A stretch of DNA of 64,000 nt from Pseudomonas sp. G.S.17 (GTDB lineage: Bacteria; Pseudomonadota; Gammaproteobacteria; Pseudomonadales; Pseudomonadaceae), in NCBI RefSeq assembly GCF_038096165.1, contig NZ_CP151076.1, forward strand, positions 2,973,501-3,037,500, in the 5' to 3' direction. The notes under the pieces are model-generated. The model was not told the DNA's origin and did no database searches. It saw only the letters and a program-made list of their open reading frames with translations. Numbering within the stretch: the stretch's first letter is position 1; each line of letters starts with the position of its first letter. Below, piece by piece: positions 26,166 through 35,181 of this stretch. A program made the translations under genes and the position numbers.

Positions 26166-26905
26166 CTGTGCCGATTTATCTTTCCGTAGTGATTCCCGCC
26201 AAGAACGAAGCCGACAACCTGCCGACTTTGTTGGCGGAGGTCCGCAGCGCGTTGTCCGGGGAACGCTATGAAGTGCTGGTGATTGACGACGGCAGCACCG
26301 ACGACACCTTGCGGGTGCTGCGTGCGCTGATGGACAGCGGCTTTCCGGAACTGCGGGTTCTGCGAAACGAGCGCTCGCTGGGGCAAAGCACCTCGATCTA
26401 CAGCGCTGCTCAGGTTGCCCGGGGCACTTGGCTGGCGACCCTCGATGGCGACGGGCAAAACGATCCCGCAGACATTCCCGGCATGTTGCAGCTGGTGCGT
26501 GCTCGGGAAGGACGCGCCGATGCCATCCAGTTGGTGGCCGGGCACCGGGTGAACCGTCGCGACACCGCCAGCAAACGCTGGGCCTCGCGATTCGCCAACG
26601 GTCTGCGCAGCCGCCTGCTCAAGGATTCCACGCCCGATACAGGTTGCGGCCTCAAACTGATCGAGCGTGAGGCTTTCCTGCGCCTGCCGTATTTCGATCA
26701 TATGCACCGGTTTATTCCGGCACTGATCCAGCGCCACAACGGCCGCATGCTGATCCATCCGGTCAATCATCGTCATCGCCAGGCCGGGGTGTCCAATTAC
26801 GGCAATCTGGACCGTGCGCTGGTCGGCATTCTCGACCTGTTCGGCGTCTGGTGGCTAATCCGCCGCACCCGGCTGAACAGCCAGCCTCAGGAGCTGAACC
26901 CATGA
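26162..26905 (+). CDS. GT2 glycosyltransferase, polyprenyl-phosphate type
   Basis: This 247-residue protein has LSVVIPAKNEADNLPTLL and VIDDGSTDDTL, the N-terminal GT-A signatures, and ATLDGDGQNDPADIP with the metal-binding DGD, as in ArnC, RgtE and dolichol-phosphate mannose synthase. No TM helices follow. It should load a polyprenyl phosphate with the sugar. ATG 26162 overlaps the previous stop (ATGA); the frame upstream to 26045 is the epimerase's shadow. Confidence 0.86.
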   Translation: MTVPIYLSVVIPAKNEADNLPTLLAEVRSALSGERYEVLVIDDGSTDDTLRVLRALMDSGFPELRVLRNERSLGQSTSIYSAAQVARGTWLATLDGDGQNDPADIPGMLQLVRAREGRADAIQLVAGHRVNRRDTASKRWASRFANGLRSRLLKDSTPDTGCGLKLIEREAFLRLPYFDHMHRFIPALIQRHNGRMLIHPVNHRHRQAGVSNYGNLDRALVGILDLFGVWWLIRRTRLNSQPQELNP

Positions 26906-27186
26906 GACTCGATAGCGCAACCCTCTGGCTGATCCTCGGTTTTGTCGGGCAGGCAGTGTTCACCGGCCGCTTCGTCCTGCAATGGCTGTACAGCGAATTC
27001 AAAAAGCGCAGCGTCATCCCGGTAGGCTTTTGGTATCTGAGCATGCTGGGCAGTTCCCTGTTACTGGTCTACGCCATCTATCGCCAGGACCCGGTATTCA
27101 TCGCGGGCCAATCCTTCGGCCTGGTGGTGTACCTGCGCAACCTTCAGCTAATCAACCGACAAGCCAAGTCACTCAAGGAATCATGA
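26902..27186 (+). CDS. Small lipid-A N-terminal-domain (LABN) membrane protein
   Basis: This 94-residue protein has three TM helices: residues ~5-22, 42-60 and 67-85. QAVFTGRFVLQWLYSEFKKRSVIPVGFWYLSMLGSSLLL is the LABN signature. Similar small proteins work with ArnC- or RgtE-like transferases to process or flip the polyprenyl-linked sugar. ATG 26902 overlaps the previous stop (ATGA). Confidence 0.85.
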   Translation: MRLDSATLWLILGFVGQAVFTGRFVLQWLYSEFKKRSVIPVGFWYLSMLGSSLLLVYAIYRQDPVFIAGQSFGLVVYLRNLQLINRQAKSLKES

Positions 27187-28712
27187 CGGTGCGACCTACC
27201 CTTTCGCTGCGCCTCGAAGGATGGCTGCTGGTCGTGTTTGCCGTGCTGCTGATCGGTGCCGGACTCGGTCTGCGCCAGGCACAGAATGTGGATGAGGAAC
27301 GCTTTCTGGGCGTCGCACTGGAAATGCTGCAGAGCGGTTCCTGGTTCGTGCCACACCGGGCGGCAGAAATTTACGCCGACAAACCGCCACTGTTCATGTG
27401 GACCGTAGCGTTCTTTACGTGGTTGACCGGCCGACCGGAAATCGCTCTGTACCTGCCGGGCTTGCTGTCGGCCGCTACCACCACCGCGGTGCTCTACGAC
27501 CTGGGCAATCGTCTATGGAACCGACGCACCGGACGCTACGCGGCCTTGCTGTTCCTGGCCACTTATCAGACCTACAGCATTCTGCGCACCGGCCAGATCG
27601 ACAGTTTCCTGTGCCTGTGGATCGCGCTGGGTTTCTATGGACTGGTTCGCCACTTGTTGCTAGGGCCGGCCTGGCGCTGGTTCTACCTGGGTTGCGCAGC
27701 CATGGGCCTGGGCATTATCAGCAAAGGTGTGGGTTTCGTGCCGGCGCTGATGCTGATCCCCTATGCTTATGCCGTGCGCAAGGGCTGGCATGGCGTGGTG
27801 GCAATGCCCGGACAGGCTGCTCGCTGGGCGCTTGGCCTGCTGGTCGTGCTGCTGGCCTGTTGCCTCTGGCTGGCGCCGATGGTCATCTCGGTGTTGCGCG
27901 ACGGCGGGCCGGAAGGTTTTGCCTATCTTCGCGAGATACTCCTGCATCAGACCGCCAATCGCTATGCCAGCGCCTGGGACCACCGCGAGCCATTCTGGTA
28001 CTTCGTCGTCAAGGTCATCCCGCAATATTGGTTACCGCTGGTGCTGGCGCTGCCCTGGCTGATCCCGGCCTGGCGCCGACAGCTGTCCAAGCGCGACGGC
28101 CGGGTGCTGGTTCTGCTTGGCTGGGTATTGCTGGTGCTGCTGTTCTTCAGTCTCTCCAGCGGTAAGCGCAAGATTTACATCTACCCGGCGCTGCCCGGTC
28201 TGGTACTGGTCGCAGCGCCGTTGGTGCCCTGGCTATTGCGGCACTGGTTCGCCGACCGCGCCTGGGCCCGGCGAGTTTTTCTCGGCGTAACTGCGGCCTG
28301 GTTCAGCCTCTGGTTCGCTCGCGGGTTCATCGAGCCCATCATGGAGGGCGACAATCCTCATCAGCGCCTGATGGAACAAGCCGCCGAACTGACCCATGGC
28401 GCCGACCTGGTGCTGGTCAACTGGCGCGAAGGTCACTGGCTTTATGCACGCCAGCCTCTGGTGCATTTCGGTTTCGCCCACACGCTATCGATTGAACAGG
28501 CCGCCGGCTGGTTGCAAGCGCACCCAAGCGCCTATGCGCTGGTACCTGGTGCGCAACTGAGCAAATGCTTTATCCAGGACAAGGCCTACCCGCTGGGCCA
28601 GACTTCCCGGGCTGACTGGTTCATTGTTGGCGTCGACGCCGACAACGGCCAATGTCGGCCGGCCAGCCCTGCTTCCGTCTATCGCTTCGTCTGGGGTCCG
28701 AACAGCCGTTGA
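27183..28712 (+). CDS. GT39-type ArnT/RgtA-like glycosyltransferase
   Basis: About 509 residues with some 12 TM helices. GT-C signatures include DEERFLGVALEMLQSGSWFVPHRAAEIYADKPPLF with the first acidic residues, and SSGKRKIYIYPALPGL. ArnT and RgtA move a sugar from a polyprenyl phosphate to lipid A or core in the periplasm. Because the operon makes UDP-galacturonate and not amino-arabinose (no arnA, arnB or arnD here), galacturonate is the likeliest sugar. ATG 27183 overlaps the previous stop. Confidence 0.85.
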   Translation: MTVRPTLSLRLEGWLLVVFAVLLIGAGLGLRQAQNVDEERFLGVALEMLQSGSWFVPHRAAEIYADKPPLFMWTVAFFTWLTGRPEIALYLPGLLSAATTTAVLYDLGNRLWNRRTGRYAALLFLATYQTYSILRTGQIDSFLCLWIALGFYGLVRHLLLGPAWRWFYLGCAAMGLGIISKGVGFVPALMLIPYAYAVRKGWHGVVAMPGQAARWALGLLVVLLACCLWLAPMVISVLRDGGPEGFAYLREILLHQTANRYASAWDHREPFWYFVVKVIPQYWLPLVLALPWLIPAWRRQLSKRDGRVLVLLGWVLLVLLFFSLSSGKRKIYIYPALPGLVLVAAPLVPWLLRHWFADRAWARRVFLGVTAAWFSLWFARGFIEPIMEGDNPHQRLMEQAAELTHGADLVLVNWREGHWLYARQPLVHFGFAHTLSIEQAAGWLQAHPSAYALVPGAQLSKCFIQDKAYPLGQTSRADWFIVGVDADNGQCRPASPASVYRFVWGPNSR

Positions 28713-28761
28713 CGGACCAAAACGTGATGTGTGCATCATTCGGTCGCGTTTGCCGTCCTGC

Positions 28762-29214
28762 TCATTCCCGGATCTCAGGAAAGATACATCCGCCATTGCG
28801 AACCAGCGCCTTCACTTCTTCGCTGACCTGCATGGGGTTTTGACTTAATCGGGCAACAAACGCCTCGCGGCGCCGCACGTACGACTCCGAATCGTGCTTC
28901 GCGCTCCAGAGGACGATGGTAAGCACGATGGGAATGAGATCCAGACCCTTCGCGGTCAGCGTATAGAAATCCTTGCGCCCGTCGTCGGGGCTGGGCGCCC
29001 TCGAGAGAATTCCTTGCTGCTCAAGAAAGACAAGGCGGGAGGCCAGGACATTGGTCGCGATGCCCTCTTCCGACTTCCGGAACTCGCCATACGTCTTTTT
29101 ACCCACAAAAATGATGTCGCGAATGATCAGCAGCGACCACCGGTCGCCGAAGATCTCCACGCCGTAGTTCACTGCGCAATGGGACCGGATGTCTGCTTTA
29201 CATGTCGTTTTCAT
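28762..29214 (-). CDS. HxlR-family transcriptional regulator
   Basis: This 150-residue protein has a winged helix of the HxlR type (EIFGDRWSLLIIRDIIFVGKKTYGEFRKSEEGIATNVLASRLVFLEQQGIL) followed by the basic wing and YTLTAKGLDLIPIVL. Two Cys residues (C5 and C13) could sense electrophiles or oxidants. It is divergent from the MFS gene at 29512 and may control it. Confidence 0.86.
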   Translation of the reverse strand: MKTTCKADIRSHCAVNYGVEIFGDRWSLLIIRDIIFVGKKTYGEFRKSEEGIATNVLASRLVFLEQQGILSRAPSPDDGRKDFYTLTAKGLDLIPIVLTIVLWSAKHDSESYVRRREAFVARLSQNPMQVSEEVKALVRNGGCIFPEIRE

Positions 29215-29511
29215 GGCCGGAGCTTACCATCGCTTGCTTGTCGCAAGTAAATTTCTACTTCTGACTTGCCCGTCAAGGCGATCACTACCGTCTTATTGAT
29301 TTCTCTCTGTCGGCGTCGATTACCTTGGGGCCGATGGCCGCTTCCGGTCAAAAGCGGGGGCTGCCCTAAGGGCGTCTCATCGATTGCGCTGATGTTTACT
29401 ATCGAATTGCCTGCCTGTCTGGTTGCCAGCACTGACTCATATACTCGCCTCCCGTTGCTCCCCGCCCCCACGCCTGTCTTCAGGCGACATTTCCCTCTGG
29501 AACCCAGCACT

Positions 29512-30738
29512 ATGCCAAGCGCCAGCCAGGCCCCTCGAGGTCTACCCGAACATAATCAGCAGAGTGTCAAACAGCAATGGCTGGCGATTCTCTCGGTCGC
29601 CGTGGGAGCCTTCGCCTTGGTTACCAGTGAGTTTCTCCCGGTGGGCGTGCTCAACGACGTCGCCAGCGACCTCGGCATCAGTGCAGGCCATGCCGGTTTG
29701 ATGGTAACCCTGCCCGGCATAGCAGCCGCCCTCGCCGCCCCCTTACTGTCTGTGGGCATTGGCGCCATGGACCGTCGCTATCTGCTGATCGGCCTGACGC
29801 TGATCATGATCATCGCCAATTCGGTCGTAGCCTACGCCGCCGACTTCAGCCTGCTGCTGTTCGGCCGCGTACTACTGGGCATCAGCATCGGCGGTTTCTG
29901 GGCTACGGCCATTGCCCTCAGCGGTCGCCTGGCGCCCAAGGGAGTGGGCGTAGCGCAGGCCACCTCGATCATCATGGTCGGAGTGACCTTGGCCACCGTC
30001 CTGGGCGTGCCCGTCGGCACCTGGCTGAGTGGTCTGATGGGCTGGCGCATGACCTTTCTGGTAACCGCGCTGGTGGGTGTACCAGTGCTACTGGCGCAGA
30101 TTTTCCTGCTACCGCGCCTCAACCCGGACAAGGCCATTCGCATCAGTGACCTGCCGGCTTTGTTTATCAATCCACAATCTCGGGTTGGATTGATCGCTGT
30201 ATTGCTGATTGGCCTGGCGCACTTTGCCGCGTACACCTATGTAGCCCCCTTCTTCAAACAAAGTGCCGGCTTCGATGGGCCGACTATTGGCTCACTGTTG
30301 CTGTTGTATGGCTTGGCCGGGGTGATGGGTAATATTTTCGCCGGTTTCGCTGCCAACCGCAGCGTGCGTCACACCCTGTTGCTGGTCGCACTGATGATCG
30401 GCACCAGCACCGCCCTGTTCCCCTATTTCGCCACCGGCATGACCGGCGCAGCGATGCTGATCGCGCTCTGGGGCTTCGCCTTCGGTGCCTTCCCGGCCTG
30501 CGCCAGCATCTGGATGTTTGTCGTCGCGCCCAAGGATGTCGAACGCGGCATGCCACTGTTCGTCGCCTTGTTCCAGGTGATTATTGCGTTGGGCTCGTTC
30601 TTCGGTGGGCAGATCGTCGATCAACTGGGAAGCTCGGTGCTGTTGAGTTTAGCCACGGCCCTGGTGAGCTGCGGTTTTGTGACGGTGCTTGTGCTGGGGC
30701 GTAATGTCAGTAATAACCCGGCGCCCCAACCCAGCTAA
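29512..30738 (+). CDS. MFS exporter (YdhP/NepI-like)
   Basis: About 408 residues with 12 TM helices. FALVTSEFLPVGVLNDVASDLGISAGHAGLMVTLPGIAAA is typical of the sugar or nucleoside efflux (AraJ/YdhP) group. ATG 29512 (MPSASQAPRGLPEH) is the likely start; the frame extends to 29266 without family similarity. It may be controlled by the divergent HxlR regulator. Confidence 0.83.
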   Translation: MPSASQAPRGLPEHNQQSVKQQWLAILSVAVGAFALVTSEFLPVGVLNDVASDLGISAGHAGLMVTLPGIAAALAAPLLSVGIGAMDRRYLLIGLTLIMIIANSVVAYAADFSLLLFGRVLLGISIGGFWATAIALSGRLAPKGVGVAQATSIIMVGVTLATVLGVPVGTWLSGLMGWRMTFLVTALVGVPVLLAQIFLLPRLNPDKAIRISDLPALFINPQSRVGLIAVLLIGLAHFAAYTYVAPFFKQSAGFDGPTIGSLLLLYGLAGVMGNIFAGFAANRSVRHTLLLVALMIGTSTALFPYFATGMTGAAMLIALWGFAFGAFPACASIWMFVVAPKDVERGMPLFVALFQVIIALGSFFGGQIVDQLGSSVLLSLATALVSCGFVTVLVLGRNVSNNPAPQPS

Positions 30739-30859
30739 CCAGAGCGATGTGATTCCGGTTTCCATAGGCGACTCAAGCGCGCGCTAGCTCAGCCGATAAA
30801 TAGTAAGTCGGCGGCTCCAGGCCTCGTCCGCCTCTATGAGTAAACCAGGGTAAACGTCT

Positions 30860-31630
30860 ATGGCTTCGCCGCTCAACCGCCTACTGATGTTTAGCGCCCT
30901 GATGCTTCTGGCAGCCAGCGAGTTTGCGCCGAGCGCCGTCGCAGAGCCCGCTTTGCGGATCATCACGGAAGAGTTGCCACCCTACAACATGACGCAGAAT
31001 GGCCAGTTGACTGGCATGAGCACCGAAGTGGTTCAGGCTGTACTCAAGGAAATTGGCATCGAAGCTTCGATCCAACCTATGCCCTGGGCGCGTGCATACG
31101 AGCTGGCGCTTAATGAAAGCAATGTCTTGATTTATTCAATTGCCCGCACGCCTGAGCGAGAAGAGCTTTTTCAATGGGTAGGGGCGATTGCGCCGACTCA
31201 GTGGTACATATTCTCATTGGCCGAGCGGCCGATAAAACTTAACTCGCTAGACGATGCCCGCGGTCATCAAATCGCCACGGTCAATCAGGATGTGGGGGAG
31301 CAATATCTGATTTCAAAAGGTTTTCGTATCGGTGCGCAACTGCAGTCGAGTAACAAGTACGAACACAACTACCGCAAGCTCAAGGTCGATCACGTCGAAC
31401 TTTGGATTTCCAACGAACTCAACGCGCTGTACCTGACCCGCCAGAATGGTGAAGACCCTGAAAAGGTGTTGATCCGCTCCCTGCCGCTTCCAGAGCTCAC
31501 CAGTCAGGAAGGCTTGAGCATGGCGTTCAGCCGGGGCACGCCAGCCCAGACGGTTGAAAAATTTCGTTCAGGCCTGGAGACCATCCGTCGCAATGGCGTT
31601 TACGACGCCATCATGCGCAAGTGGTTATGA
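30860..31630 (+). CDS. Periplasmic solute-binding protein (SBP_bac_3)
   Basis: This 256-residue protein has a signal peptide with a likely cut after SAVA (residue ~28), and then the type-3 fold: LRIITEELPPYNMTQNGQLTGMSTEVVQAVLKEIG and PMPWARAYELALNE. It should bind an amino acid or similar small ligand. No permease or ATPase gene is next to it. Instead a membrane diguanylate cyclase starts one base after its stop, which suggests a sensory role. Confidence 0.85.
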   Translation: MASPLNRLLMFSALMLLAASEFAPSAVAEPALRIITEELPPYNMTQNGQLTGMSTEVVQAVLKEIGIEASIQPMPWARAYELALNESNVLIYSIARTPEREELFQWVGAIAPTQWYIFSLAERPIKLNSLDDARGHQIATVNQDVGEQYLISKGFRIGAQLQSSNKYEHNYRKLKVDHVELWISNELNALYLTRQNGEDPEKVLIRSLPLPELTSQEGLSMAFSRGTPAQTVEKFRSGLETIRRNGVYDAIMRKWL

Positions 31631-31631
31631 C

Positions 31632-32972
31632 ATGGAGGGTAATCTCGAGCGTCCAGCTCAAGAACCTCAGGGCAACAGGTTCAGCTCGCTAGGACGTCGC
31701 CTGGTACTGGCGACGCTTTTATTTTGTCTGATCTTTACCGTGGCCATGGTCTCCTTGCGCACCTGGATGGCGTGGAAAAGTAATCTCAAGGAGATGAATT
31801 CGGAACTCGTCCTGATCGATCAAGTGTTCCAAAACACCCTGTCCCATGCCATTTGGGAAATGGACCGCGAATCGCTGAACAAGCAACTCGCCAGCGTCGC
31901 CAGCGCCGCGCCGGTCGGGCGCGTGGTGCTGAGCATCCTGCGCCCCGGGCAATTGCCTGAAGTCATCGAACTCAATCGCTATACCGACGCCACGTCGGAC
32001 AAGGCGCCAATGCTGCATCGCCAGCTCGTTGCCCAGCCCTATGCGGGAGCACACGAAATTGTCGGCGAACTGACTATCGAAGGCGATGCTGATTTGCTTT
32101 GGGCGCGTCTTTGGGGCGAAGCGCGGAGCATCGTTATTACGCAAGTGATCCAGTCGTTGTTGCTGGCTGGATTAGTCATGACCATGTTCAATCGATTGGT
32201 GACCGTACACGTCGTACACATCGCGCGGCATCTGGGTGGGCTCGTGCCACAAACGCTCGGGAATCACCTCAAGTTGCAACGCTCGGTGGGGCGCCAGGAC
32301 GAGCTGGGCCTGCTCGAATCCCAAGTGAATGAGCTTCAGGACAATCTTCGCGCCCACCTGGAGCGCCAACATTCAGATGAACTGGCCATTGCCGCCAGCC
32401 GCGATCATTTGGCCGAACTGGTTGAAGCGCGTACCGCGCAATTGAAGGCCGCCAATCAGTCTCTCGAAGCCCTGTCACGTCACGACCCGCTGACGGGGCT
32501 GGCCAACCGTCGCTATTTCGACGAACTGAAGGAAGTGGAGTTTCGCCGCGCCATGCGTCACAAAACACCGCTGGCGGTGCTCATGTGCGACGTCGATTTC
32601 TTCAAGTCTTACAACGACACCTACGGCCATATGCTGGGTGACGAGTGCTTGAAACAGGTCGCTGCGACCCTGAGGAGCGTCTTCGGACGCTCTGGCGAAC
32701 TGGCCGCCCGAATAGGCGGCGAGGAATTCGTCGTGGTTTTGCCTAACATTGATGCCAAACAGGCCTACAACGCTGCGCAACTACTGCGCACGAGCCTGGC
32801 TGCGCGAGAATTGCCACATAGCGGCTCGGCAGTGTCTCCCTTTGTGACGTTGAGTATCGGAGTCGCCGAGCTGGAACCCCAGACCATGGACCATTTCGAC
32901 CAATTGCTGCAACGCGCCGATCAAGCGCTGTACCGGGCCAAATCTCAAGGACGCAATCGCGTCGTCTTATAA
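31632..32972 (+). CDS. Membrane diguanylate cyclase with periplasmic sensor
   Basis: About 446 residues. TM1 lies at 24-44 (RRLVLATLLFCLIFTVAMVSL) and TM2 near 180-200. Between them is a periplasmic domain of about 130 residues. A HAMP-like linker and coiled coil follow, and then GGDEF with SRHDPLTGLANRRYFDEL and the active GGEEF. No RxxD site is seen. The gene sits between two solute-binding-protein genes, so a periplasmic ligand relay is likely. ATG 31632 is preferred; the frame upstream overlaps the previous gene. Confidence 0.86.
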   Translation: MEGNLERPAQEPQGNRFSSLGRRLVLATLLFCLIFTVAMVSLRTWMAWKSNLKEMNSELVLIDQVFQNTLSHAIWEMDRESLNKQLASVASAAPVGRVVLSILRPGQLPEVIELNRYTDATSDKAPMLHRQLVAQPYAGAHEIVGELTIEGDADLLWARLWGEARSIVITQVIQSLLLAGLVMTMFNRLVTVHVVHIARHLGGLVPQTLGNHLKLQRSVGRQDELGLLESQVNELQDNLRAHLERQHSDELAIAASRDHLAELVEARTAQLKAANQSLEALSRHDPLTGLANRRYFDELKEVEFRRAMRHKTPLAVLMCDVDFFKSYNDTYGHMLGDECLKQVAATLRSVFGRSGELAARIGGEEFVVVLPNIDAKQAYNAAQLLRTSLAARELPHSGSAVSPFVTLSIGVAELEPQTMDHFDQLLQRADQALYRAKSQGRNRVVL

Positions 32973-32995
32973 ACCAGTGTGGCCATGAGGTCTGT

Positions 32996-33748
32996 ATGCA
33001 TTCTCGTCTGACGTTCTGCTCATGCGTGTTCCTCGCTCTAGTCAGCCTGCAGTCCCACGCTGAGGGGATTGAAGTGGTGACCGAAGACTCTATGTACGCG
33101 TACCCTCGTGACGGCAAGATCGTCGGTCCGGGTACTCGCATTGTCGAAGAAACCTTGCGAGGCGCCGCGCTGACTGACTATAGCCTCACGCTATACCCAT
33201 GGGCACGGGCCTACGAAAAGGCTTTGCATGAGCCTAACGTCCTGATCTATCCCTTGACGCGTACCGCGATCCGCGAAGAGTTGTTCAAGTGGGTGGGCGA
33301 GATCCACAGGGTTACGATCAAATTTTACAAATTACGTGGGCGCACCGGTATTACGTTGAACAGCCTTGAAGATGCCAAACGCTACACTGTCGGCGTGGTG
33401 CGTAACGATACCAAGCAGACTTTCCTGGAGCTGCAAGGGTTCACTCGCCTGGTTGTGTCAAACGATAATCGCGATAACTTTCAAAAACTGCTCAATCAGC
33501 AAGTCCAGCTACTCCCGATGTCAGAGCCCGCAGCACGTCTGGTCAGTGAAGCCGCGCAGGTAGAATTTGACTCGCTGGAGGCAATCTATTCGATCGACGA
33601 GCAGCCCGCCAGGATATACATGGCGTTCAGTCGAGGCACATCGGACGAAATGGTCGACCAGGTCCGGCGCTCATTCGAGCAGCTTGAAGCCTCAGGGGCA
33701 GTGGCTCGAATAATGAATGAAGATCGTCCTTCAAAGCTCAAGAACTGA
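32996..33748 (+). CDS. Second periplasmic solute-binding protein (SBP_bac_3)
   Basis: This 250-residue protein has a signal peptide ending near residue 22 (SLQSHA). It is a paralogue of the protein at 30860 (VVTEDSMYAYPRDGKIVGPGTRIVEETL; YPWARAYEKALHEPNVLIYPLTRT). The ligand is not known. GAGG precedes the ATG at 32996. It lies 23 bp after the diguanylate cyclase, which supports one operon of sensor parts. Confidence 0.82.
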   Translation: MHSRLTFCSCVFLALVSLQSHAEGIEVVTEDSMYAYPRDGKIVGPGTRIVEETLRGAALTDYSLTLYPWARAYEKALHEPNVLIYPLTRTAIREELFKWVGEIHRVTIKFYKLRGRTGITLNSLEDAKRYTVGVVRNDTKQTFLELQGFTRLVVSNDNRDNFQKLLNQQVQLLPMSEPAARLVSEAAQVEFDSLEAIYSIDEQPARIYMAFSRGTSDEMVDQVRRSFEQLEASGAVARIMNEDRPSKLKN

Positions 33749-33992
33749 GCGACTGTTGCCTGAGGCCTATATTTTCAGTTACCGCTTCCCGTTCTTTGGC
33801 ACTGGCCTCGACTGACGGGTTTAACCCATCCCGCTGCTGTGCGTTCCAAAGCTCCAGGGTCGACTTTACAAGCGCTTGAGGCAGCGTACTTGAAACGATC
33901 TTCTGCATCTCTTGGTTTATTTGATTTTGCAATGTTTGATCGATGCGTGTGCGTAATAATCGCGCACGGAAATCACGTTGCAGCGAGGGCAT
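33738..33992 (-). CDS. Small helical hypothetical protein
   Basis: An 84-residue frame that starts with ATG 33992, overlapping the stop of the truncated MFS gene (TAATG), so it may be coupled to that gene. It is mostly helical and polar (LLRTRIDQTLQNQINQEMQKIVSSTL) with no family I recognise. It ends inside the convergent solute-binding-protein gene by 11 bp. Confidence 0.4.
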   Translation of the reverse strand: MPSLQRDFRARLLRTRIDQTLQNQINQEMQKIVSSTLPQALVKSTLELWNAQQRDGLNPSVEASAKEREAVTENIGLRQQSLSS

Positions 33993-34657
33993 TAACAATG
34001 ACCGGCGACCATTTGACTGGACTGCCTATCACCTTTTGCGAAGCCATGGACTCGCGCTCGCGACGCAATGATCAGACTTAGCAGTAGCAGCAATAATAAG
34101 ACCCAAGGAAAAGAACCTACCCCCCACAGGCCGAGCAAAACACCACCCAGTAGGCCACCGCCTGCGATAGCGCTGTTCCAGACAACGACATTCATCGAAA
34201 GCGCTACGTCAGCGCCCTCCCCGGCTGAGTCGGCGAGCGCGGTTTGCAAAAGCGTCGCGGCACCACCGAAAGTCAGTCCCCAGATAAAAACCCCGACGTA
34301 AATGGCCGAGGCGGAACCTGAAAACAAGCCAAAGAAAACCGAAACCGCTGCGAAGGTTGCGAGACTGGCTAACACTGTCTTGCGCAGATGACAATCAACC
34401 AGCCGCCCCGTTATCCAGATGCCCACCAGCGCCGCAACACCAAATGCCAGCAATACCAAATCAACGTCATTCGCCAACCCAGCTTGGGAAACAAAGGGAG
34501 CGACGTAGGTATAAAGAATGTTGTGAGCCAGCATCCAGGTGAAGACGACCCCCAGCACCGAGCGCACGCCGGGTGCGAAAAAGACCTGACGCAACGCCAT
34601 GCGCTGTGAGGAGGATTGGCCAGGGTAGTCCGGCACCTTGATCAGCACCCACGCTGT
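33992..34657 (-). pseudogene. MFS transporter gene cut by the prophage (C-terminal part)
   Basis: The frame holds about six TM helices of the C-terminal half (VLGVVFTWMLAHNILYTYVAPFVSQAG; LAFGVAALVGIWITGRLVDCHLR). It runs without a family-type start to the junction with the prophage at 34655, where phage bases give a stop in the upstream direction. The N-terminal half should lie on the other side of the prophage, outside the window. This marks the insertion site. Confidence 0.85.
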
Positions 34658-34740
34658 TTAGGACTGAGATAAATCCACAGGGGAAACTAAGATAATTGCG
34701 GGATAAAGCGAGGGATAGTGGTTGCGAGTGGGATGGGTAC
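34655..34740. repeat. Prophage left end with GATAA transposase-site array
   Basis: After the TG terminus the sequence has GATAA at 34668, 34691 and 34702, GATAG at 34714 and GATGG at 34732. The spacing between the three inner copies is 11-12 bp, one helical turn, as expected for a helically phased protein-binding array. These are likely transposase-binding sites; by analogy the other end should have similar boxes. Confidence 0.5.
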
Positions 34741-34775
34741 TGCAATAACGTTGCGCGAGGTGCAATTCTGGGGAG

Positions 34776-34799
34776 CCCGGCCAGATGGTGCTGGCCGGG
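34776..34799 (-). terminator. Hairpin after the early operon
   Basis: Perfect 9-bp arms CCCGGCCAG and CTGGCCGGG around ATGGTG. It lies 16 bp past the stop of the last early gene (34816). No T-tract follows. It may terminate leftward early transcription before the prophage end. Confidence 0.5.
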
Positions 34800-34815
34800 G
34801 TGTAAATCCTACTAT

Positions 34816-35181
34816 CTAGGGCAGCTCTTCCTCTTCTGGCGGCGCGAATAGATCGTGCTGGTCTCGGGCAATAATTGCCAGGCGCATCCGTTTCACTACT
34901 GCGTAAACATGCTGGACCGACACACCGTGCTTTGTTGCCACTTCATGGTGATTTCGACCAGTCCAGTCATCGAAGATCTTCTGATGCAGCTTCGACGCCT
35001 GGATGCAAACGCCTTTGGGGACATAGACCACCTGGCCGCCCCAAAGGTGAGCGAAGAGCATCGTAATCTCAATGCTCGTTGCTTCTGCCAATTCCGCGTT
35101 AACCCCCAGCGTCTGCTGGATTACCTTCGCAATCGGCGCGACTGTCTCGCTCAAAAGGTCACTACCTCGGATCGTGCTCAT
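34816..35181 (-). CDS. Mor-family transcription activator
   Basis: About 121 residues. Mor/C signature: LWGGQVVYVPKGVCIQASKLHQKIFDDWTGRNHHEVATKHGVSVQHVYAVVKRMR, where a beta strand is followed by a helix-turn-helix. In Mu, Mor and C activate the middle and late promoters. It is the only such gene seen in the window, so it is the candidate activator for the CTCTTTAAA-N4-ATTAAAAG elements. ATG 35181 with GGAGAG upstream was chosen; a longer frame to 35202 exists. Last gene of the leftward early operon. Confidence 0.83.
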   Translation of the reverse strand: MSTIRGSDLLSETVAPIAKVIQQTLGVNAELAEATSIEITMLFAHLWGGQVVYVPKGVCIQASKLHQKIFDDWTGRNHHEVATKHGVSVQHVYAVVKRMRLAIIARDQHDLFAPPEEEELP

